NCBI GenBank assembly: GCA_964019135.1
Contig: OZ025249.1
Coordinates: 33,121,759 to 33,185,758, forward strand
Direction: 5' to 3'
DNA: 64,000 nt
From: Arenicola marina
Taxonomy: Eukaryota > Annelida > Polychaeta > Arenicolidae
Part shown: positions 57,173 to 64,000 of the stretch, piece by piece
How positions within the stretch are numbered: the first letter of the stretch is position 1
Layout: each line of letters starts with the position of its first letter
Program-made: the position numbers and the translations under genes
The notes under the pieces: generated by a model
Databases searched by the model: none
Seen by the model: the letters and a program-made list of their open reading frames with translations, nothing else
What the model was told of the DNA's origin: nothing

Positions 57173-59215
57173 CATAACATATTAAAGTTGATCAAGCCCC
57201 CTCTCCCTACTCCCCCCCCCCCCTCCCCTCTCGCTATCACGCTCACTCCATAGGGGCGTGTTCGTTTTACATGAAACCGGTTTGCTGAACCGACTGTTCG
57301 ACAAGAGAAGAACCGAAACCGGTTTGGTCGAAACCGTTCCGCGGAACTGTCAGTTCAATCAACACATACACTATAGTTAATCATAAATGTTATGAATAGA
57401 GACTTATTGACAAAAGTATGACACAGATTTATTTATGGACAGTCCAATCGCGGGTAGAAAATGAAACAGATGGCATATTTATTCTGGCATAACTTTATAA
57501 GCACATGGCCATTGCCAACATACATGATGAAACTGTAAACAAATGAAACTATGCGTTCGCGTTTAGGTGGGCAAACCGCTGAAACCGGTTTCGGTTTCCA
57601 GACGGTTTCAGGTAAATCGAACACAGCCTAGATCGCACGCGTCTCTCCAATGAATGTTATCCAACAGCTCCCACGATATTATATATTGTCAATATTATTT
57701 CCCATTGCTAGGAAGACTCACAACTGACAATGGCTGTAGATTATCTTACGCCTCGGTTAATATTATCTCGTGAACCGCATTTCGGGATCGAGGTCATTAT
57801 TCTGTAGTTCTAGGGCGCAAGAGCAGCGAAAACAGAAGGCTGGTGGAGGAATAGAACGATCCAGGTTGGAAATTGACAACCATAGCTGATGGTAGGTACA
57901 AGTGAGAAGTACTCATTTCTGAAAGTAACAAGGAAGTGACATGCTGCTTTGTTTGTCCGACTTGTTCGTCGGACATAACGTACATGGAAGACATTTTTCA
58001 CCGCATGATTGGATAAAAGCAACATTGACGTCAGCGAATGATTGACAGCCTGGATAGGTCTATTGATTAGCAGAGGTTGTGTTTGTTTGCAATGACTGGA
58101 TTTCACGGCTGCGGGAAGTACGGGTCGTAAGCAGCCAGCCTATACCAATGGCGCCTAAGCCTTACTGCATGTTGGTCGCCATACAGTGGATTTAGTTCGG
58201 GAGACAGCGCTCACCCTTAGACTGAGGCTTGTTACTTCCTGTACACATTACGTCCACTTAGTGGGTCCTCTATAGTGGGAGAGATGGTCCCTCTCGTCTG
58301 ACTCCCCTCAGAACCCCCACTCCCCCCCACCCCCGGAGCCAGTAAGCCATCACCACCCCTAACATTGAGAGATGTGAAATGCCAATTATGCCCATGAGTA
58401 GCGCTCTATACCGACTGCTAACGACTTACTTCCATCGATTACTTGGGGCCAGGGGTACAGGCAACGCGGACGTCTTACTAATGAGGTTGGACCCCGAAGA
58501 ACATGCCATGTTCCGGCGCCTGCAGCTTGTAAGCAAATCATGGCCGTTACATTTAAGGACGGGTCCTGGAATTTTGAAATTGGTGAGGTGTGTTTATATT
58601 GGGACATTTCCAGTGGAGTAAAAATAAACTTTCAAGGCAACATGTCGTTCCAATTTCGCAGAAAAAAACTATTTCTAGTCTAATTTAAATCCCGACTTCC
58701 TACGTTCCTTATTAAGCGGTTTAATCATAGGCTCCCCATATTTTCCCATAGGCTCATGATTGGTCACCAAAGCGGAAGAATTCGGTCCGCGACGGCGCCT
58801 TCTAGCGCTGACACCAAGTGCATGTATCCTGGGCTAACAACGAAGGCAAAACACCAACCGAAGTCAACAGTTCCCCAAATCTTTACCGTTCGGTGTCCCA
58901 GCGACATGACTAAGTGACTGGCGTCAATTCGAACTGTTAAGAGGCGCGACCCGACATCCCAGGTGACTCATCATGGGCGACCGAGCATGGGGGAGGGGGC
59001 GGGATCTTTCAAGCGTTATAGCCAAATCGTCAAAAAAAAACATCCGGCACTGACATTATTCTACGTCCAATTCCATATCAAGCACGAATGTCTCAATTAA
59101 TTTTGATTAAATTAAAAAAACATAAAATGCAACGTCACGCGAGGATGACCAACTTGAGAGAAATAGGCCGTTGATTTTCGTCCGTATTAAGTTGATAATC
59201 GTCATTAATAAGTCG
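57173..59215. repeat. Segmental duplication S, copy 4 (most diverged)
   Basis: Collinear with S2 and S3 but with many indels. It lacks the TTAGGG tract near 58073 and has a 380 bp MITE-like insertion (57251-57630) and about 400 bp of extra sequence at 58790-59160. Confidence 0.85.
57251..57630. mobile_element. 380 bp MITE-like element with about 27 bp terminal inverted repeats
   Basis: Left end TAGGGGCGTGTTCGTTTTAC pairs with the right end, which reads TAGGCTGTGTTCGATTTACC on the minus strand. TGAAACCG continues both. The interior is rich in AAACCGGTTT palindromes. S2 and S3 lack it. Ends of the TAGGG type with GTGTTCG recall hAT MITEs, but no 8 bp target duplication is visible. Confidence 0.75.
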
Positions 59216-60580
59216 TTCCTAATTGCGTAGCCAAGCAACTTTTGACACTAAGGCCAGATCACTACCTGCAAACGCTATTGTTGGCTTGGTGACCGGCGGC
59301 ATGACTTCTAAGGTAGCTGCGATTTGGCAATTTGGGTCTGCGGTAGAGAACACTACCTCGCGACCACGGCGGATTCCATAAAAAAGCAAATCGGTAATCG
59401 AAATTAAGCTTGGCACGACTTAAATTCTTGGTCAAATGTCAAGAGAATTTGGAACGACTTTGGTTTTCACGATGTTGTAAACCGAGCACCGTAGCATTCA
59501 AAAAGAGGGGTGCCACTAAAATGAGGAAGCAATGAGGGTTGCATGACAAAAGTTCATGGCTCACCTGAATGAGGGTAGGATTAACAATATAAAGGGGACT
59601 CCTCTCTCGCACGGACGGGGGAGGGGGGTGGGGGCGATATTGGACGCATCGGCCCCCTCCTCCCCCTCCCTGCCCACTCTGTCAGCACATACCCTCCGTT
59701 TGCTGCCACAAATGATCTAGATTAATTACTTCATTGTGTCCGATAATTACAGCGATCATTAACTAAACCGCGAATTAGTCGCAGATCGAGTGTCATCCTC
59801 GCAGTATGTCATCGAAAAACAGGTCAACTAAACAATCTCTTTCCTAATGTGTTTCTCTGAAAACAGTTTGTGGGTGGCTAGCAGCCACCGGTCGCATCCT
59901 GTAAACATATATATTGCGAAAGGAACTTGCCTAGACCATCTCTTTTTTTGAGTTGCAAATAAAATTATGCTTATAAGGTCAAACTCCTTCCATTTCCTGT
60001 TGCCATGGCCACGTGTTCGCGGGAACAAAACGTTTCATCAAATAGATCTACGTTTTCCGGACCAGCATTTTCCGAATTGCGTCATATGAAATTTCAAAAA
60101 AACGAAATACCCCAATGGTTTCTAAGTAAATATATATTTATATATATGGAGATAGAGATATTATATGAATTGCATTGTATGTTCGTCGTTGGCTCAGTGT
60201 AAGTAAGGCGCTTCAACAGGTATGATCCTGTGTCGATACCTGTCTAAAGGAATTATGCCGGCATGAGGGTGGCATCGTAAAGGGGATGAGAGGGGAGGGT
60301 GTCCCCATGCCCCCTACTCTGCGCACACAGAGATAATATCCGCAAGACACACTGTACATCACCACATGTGGGTCTTCCCACATGCACCCCACATCACGGA
60401 TTCGTCCTCACATACACAAGCGACAAGGACAGAACGCGCTAGCCACGAAATGAAATGACCGCCACAGCTGGAAACCTTTGGTATACTTCACACGGCGACA
60501 ACATGCAATAAACAGAGCGTATAACCAACATACAAGCCGTCCGTCTTCCGTTTTACGCCCAGACCATAATGCCAGAGACT
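59216..60580. other. Sequence private to unit 4 between S4 and G4
   Basis: No counterpart in the window. It contains (TA)-rich tracts near 60130 and a pyrimidine/purine stretch at 59610-59680. A 65 aa minus ORF at 59219-59416 (VVFSTADPNCQIAATLEVMP) reads like protein but is unrecognised. Confidence 0.6.
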
Positions 60581-61108
60581 GGAGACACCGGGAAGGCGGT
60601 GTGGAGATGTTTTCAGGCCAACGCCGGGCCTGGCTTACAACGCCGGGCGGGGTGGGGGGAGGGCGGGGTGAAATCCGGGGTTGGGAACATGATTGAAATT
60701 AGCACTGAGGCCGGGGCTGAGGCCGAGGCTAAGGCCGGGGCTGAGGCCAGGGCTGAGGCCGGGGCTGAGGCCAGGGCTGAGGCCGGGGCTGAGGCCGAGG
60801 CTAAGGCCGGGGCTGAGGCCGGGGCTGAGGCCGGGGCTGAGCCCGGGGCTGAGGCCGAGGCTAAGGCCGGGGCTGAGGCCAGGGCTGAGGCCGGGGCTGA
60901 GGCCAGGGCTGGGGCCGGGGCTGGGGCTGGGGCTGAGGCCAGGGCTGAGTCCGGGCCTGAGGGCAGAGCTGGGAGCTGAGGTCGGGGCTGAGGCCGGGCC
61001 TGAGGGCAGAGCTGGGAGCTGAGGCCGGGGCTGAGGCCGGGGCTGAGGGCAGAGCTGGGAGTTGAGGACGGGGCTGAGGCCTGGGCTGAGGCCGCGGCTG
61101 AGGCCGAA
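60581..61108. repeat. GC-rich 12 bp minisatellite G4 with left flank
   Basis: The left flank 60585-60700 matches unit 1. The satellite itself (60700-61108) has more GAGGCCAGGGCT and GAGGCCGAGGCTAA variants. Confidence 0.93.
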
Positions 61109-61885
61109 CCGTCAGTCTTCCTAACCCCATTGCGTTTCCCTTTATATCTCAATCGCCTTTCACGTCTAAATAACGAAAAATTATATAACTGTTGGGGCTT
61201 CGCTTTTTCTCTGTCCTTTGACCGTGGCGCCCCCTTGGCCAGGGCGTGGAATACATGAACAAGTAACAGTGTCTGTGTGCTGACAGACGTTGAACATTGC
61301 AGAGACATTGGGTGTATGAACCGATACACCGCATGGCGGGGATGCAATAAGGTCCTGATTGGCATCACGAGCTGCCTCAGGAATCGGTCAATCGTGCTGA
61401 ATAATGGTCGAAAGTTGTGCCTCCTAGTTTGTGAAATTTTGCGTCGACATAGTCTGACATGAAGTTACGTTTCCCTACTGATTCGATTCCAATGGCAAAT
61501 CGAAAGGATGTCAGCATATCTGAAATATTTTCCTTTGATTGGTACCTCGAAACTACACATGGGGCTCGCAAACGCAGTTGTCTGGTATTGTCACATGTGT
61601 TTCGGATGTGCCATTGTCACGGTTAAGGTCGTTATGAGACTCCACCACAATGTAGGGATGGGCGCAGGGGTGAGGTGAGAGGTTCATGTCCAAAATACTA
61701 ACGAGGGTGGGTGGGTGGAGTGGGGTGGGGTGGGGTGGGGTGGGGTGGGATTGGCGGATTCTTACCGGCTTGGAAAGCACAAACAGAAGGGCGTGACGAG
61801 TCGATCGAGTTTTGAAAGCTAAGAACGCTGGCAGGAAATTTTACCAATTGTTCGCACATTATCGCTCACATTTGTACATCAACGT
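61109..61885. repeat. Segmental duplication H, copy 4 (most diverged, end of array)
   Basis: Collinear with H1-H3 with several indels and a (GTGGG)n expansion at 61707-61750. Similarity stops after CAACGTCCAACACAAAACG. Confidence 0.88.
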
Positions 61886-62066
61886 CCAACACAAAACGGG
61901 TATACTTGTACTCGTATATGCTTGACATTAATTAACCACGTTTATGCCTTTATTTTATAGCTTCAGTAAAATTTATTTGTGATCCTCGTGTTTCTTTCGT
62001 CGACCCGATAGCTTGGAGCTCTATTCCGGACTGAATGGAGCAGGACTCATGTCTAGACTTTACAGT
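61886..62066. other. Boundary stretch, no feature seen
   Basis: No similarity to other parts of the window and no ORF of note. Confidence 0.6.
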
Positions 62067-62954
62067 ACATGAATTTGCGGTAAAGGGAGTCGGTGAAACA
62101 GGATTAGGGAATTTCCAGACCGTGAGGCAATTTGAAGTGTACATGAATTAGCAGTAAAGGGAGTCGGTGAAACAGGATTAAGGAATTTCCAGACCGTGAG
62201 GCAATTTGAAGTGTACATGAATTAGCAGTAAAGGGAGTCGGTGAAACAGGATTAAGGAATTTCCAGACCGTGAGGCAATTTGAAGAGTACATGAATTAGC
62301 AGTAAAGGGAGTCGGTGAAACTGGATTAAGGGATTTTTAGACCGTGAGGCAATTTGAAGAGTACATGAATTAGGGGTAAAGTGAGTCGGTGAAACTGGAT
62401 TAAGGGATTTTTAGACCGTGAGGCAATTTGAAGAGTACATGAATTAGGGATAAAGTGAGTCGGTGAAACAGGATTAAGGAATTTCCAGACCGTGAGGCAA
62501 TTTGAAGAGTACATGAATTAGCAGTAAAGGGAGTCGGTGAAACAGGATTAAGGAATTTTCAGACCGTGAGGCAATTTGAAGAGTACATGAATTAGCAGTA
62601 AAGGGAGTCGGTGAAACTGGATTAAGGGATTTTTAGACCGTGAGGCACTTTGAAGAGTACATGAATTAGGGGTAAAGTGAGTCGGTGAAACTGGATTAAG
62701 GGATTTTTAGACCGTGAGGCAATTTGAAGAGTACATGAATTAGCAGTAAAGGGAGTCGGTGAAACTGGATTAAGGAATTTTTAGACCGTGAGGCACTTTG
62801 AAAAGTACATGAATTAGGGGTAAAGTGAGTCGGTGAAACTGGATTAAGGGATTTTTAGACCGTGAGGCAATTTGAAGAGTACATGAATTAGCAGTAAAGT
62901 GAGTCGGTGAAACTGGATTAAAGGATTTCACAAACCGTGAGGCAATTTGAAATG
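62067..62954. repeat. 74 bp satellite, exactly 12 copies without indels
   Basis: ACATGAATTAGCAGTAAAGG recurs at 62067, 62141, 62215 and so on to 62881, always 74 bp apart. Units differ by substitutions in two main variants (GCAGTAAAGGGAGTC/ACAGGATTAAGGAATTTCC and GGGGTAAAGTGAGTC/CTGGATTAAGGGATTTTTAG). Minus-strand ORFs of about 62 aa are by-products. Confidence 0.97.
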
Positions 62955-63298
62955 TAATGTTGCCAACGGAACTATTTTTATTATTTAAATATCTCTTTTC
63001 TGTGCCTATTTTGTAAAACACGCGCAATGCGATTTCTAATACACCTGTAAATAATCCTCTCAATTTATTAGGCAAAGAAACCCACGAGACACGTCGACTC
63101 GCTTACCTCCACTGACCTGCCAGATCGGCTTAAAATGAACCCCCCAGGAGGTGAGTGTACAGAACATCGCACATTGCTCAGTGGCACGGAAAAATCATAG
63201 TTAGGGCTTCGGGTAAACCTGGCTGTCAGGTGGGACATTTGCTCTAATAATAGGGTATGTAAGCTGGGTGACGCGACATTCAGGGGAGTGGGTGGACA
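62955..63298. other. Non-repetitive stretch, no gene recognised
   Basis: An 80 aa minus ORF (63068-63310) has no recognisable feature. Confidence 0.5.
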
Positions 63299-63695
63299 AC
63301 ATGGCACCACATTTTATTACAGGAAGTTGATCAATACACATGTGCAAGGTCATCACATGATCACATAAGCCTTGCTAGTTGGTTTATTGATTACTGCCTG
63401 TCCAGGGAAGTGATTAGATTCGTGAAAGCACATGTTTTTTTACGAATTTCTGGTGAGTAGTTTTGCCCTTCGAGTTTACTTATGTGATTAGTCATTACTT
63501 GTCAGGAAGTAATAGCAAAAGAATTAAGGTTTGTTCTGTTATAAAACTTTTCCCATAGTAATGTGACTGAGAGTTACACTTGGTCAAAGTCAAACAGCCC
63601 TAAAATGGGGTTGTTCCAGACATATTTTACTATAGAAGGCGACTAGGCTGTGCATCAACCCACACCTAGCCCAGAGTTCTGGGCTAGGTGTAACA
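63299..63695. repeat. Dispersed repeat X, copy 2
   Basis: Diverged counterpart of 24625-25010. Its end has a 14 bp perfect inverted repeat ACACCTAGCCCAGA / TCTGGGCTAGGTGT (63662-63691). Confidence 0.85.
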
Positions 63696-64000
63696 TGAAC
63701 AAATTGGAAATGTCGTTACCGAGGCTATATTTGATGCAGATAAAGATGAACTTGGTGGCTTCGCGGTGGCTTTTCATGTCGTCATCACTGTCTTGGTTAT
63801 GTACTATTTGATGCTATTTGTCTGCCCAAATTGAGAGTACAGACGGGGGGTGGGGGGTAATACTTTTTTTCGTGATCCGTGATGTGTGATGTGTGATGTG
63901 TGATTCGTGACCTCCGTTTCATTTGTGATCGTGATTTTTGTTCTTTTGCCGTGATTCTCTGCATGTAGTTGCTTGTCTGCTGCTGAAATGAAATTAGCCT
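63696..64000. other. Window end; short TGTGATG microsatellite
   Basis: A 7 bp TGTGATG repeat lies at about 63870-63910. Nothing else is recognised. Confidence 0.7.

Overview
This window is gene-poor eukaryotic (animal) DNA. I see no intact host protein gene, rRNA, tRNA gene, operon or CRISPR array. The cues for an animal are tRNA-derived SINEs, a 5'-truncated L1/Tx1-type LINE, interstitial TTAGGG repeats and many minisatellites. A marine invertebrate deuterostome would fit, but the species cannot be told from sequence alone. The mix of segmental duplication, minisatellites and TTAGGG tracts resembles subtelomeric or other heterochromatin-prone DNA; that is inference.

The main architecture is a tandem array of about four large, imperfect repeat units (roughly 13-24 kb apart, direct orientation) filling positions 1 to about 61,885. 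I label the recurring segments F-R-S-G-H-I/J/K-L-M-N-O-P-Q. Unit 1: F1 (1-1372, truncated), G1, H1, a private 7.5 kb insertion, I1-P1 (to 19,845). Unit 2: F2 (19,846) to Q2 (35,303). Unit 3: F3 (35,304) to Q3 (52,870). Unit 4: F4 (52,871), R4, S4, G4, H4, ending near 61,885. Each full unit carries five unrelated minisatellites: 24 bp in F, 12 bp GC-rich in G, 20 bp in L, another 20 bp in N and 21 bp in P. Copy numbers differ between units. The apparent long ORFs lie mostly in these minisatellites, whose unit length is usually a multiple of 3.

Because the units are paralogous, private insertions can be read against empty sites in sister units. Unit 1 has a 7.5 kb insertion inside a (TA)n tract, bounded by TTAGG-CAACG type inverted motifs. 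Unit 2 has a 1,011 bp element flanked by TTAA, a 96 bp near-perfect palindrome inside the GC minisatellite, and a 1.3 kb insertion that splits a SINE and is flanked by a 9 bp repeat. Unit 3 has a 1.7 kb LINE with a 16 bp target duplication and a SINE with a 14 bp target duplication inside minisatellite L3. Unit 4 has a 380 bp MITE-like element. F1 and F3 carry a 108 bp foldback that F2 and F4 lack.

Beyond the array lie a very regular 12 x 74 bp satellite (62,067-62,954) and a diverged copy of a repeat also found at about 24,625-25,010. The only hints of host function are weak: a TATA/E-box/CTCF-like cluster conserved in all four F segments, and a TATA-box plus short signal-peptide-like possible first exon near 23,011-23,169 that itself lies in a MITE-like element.
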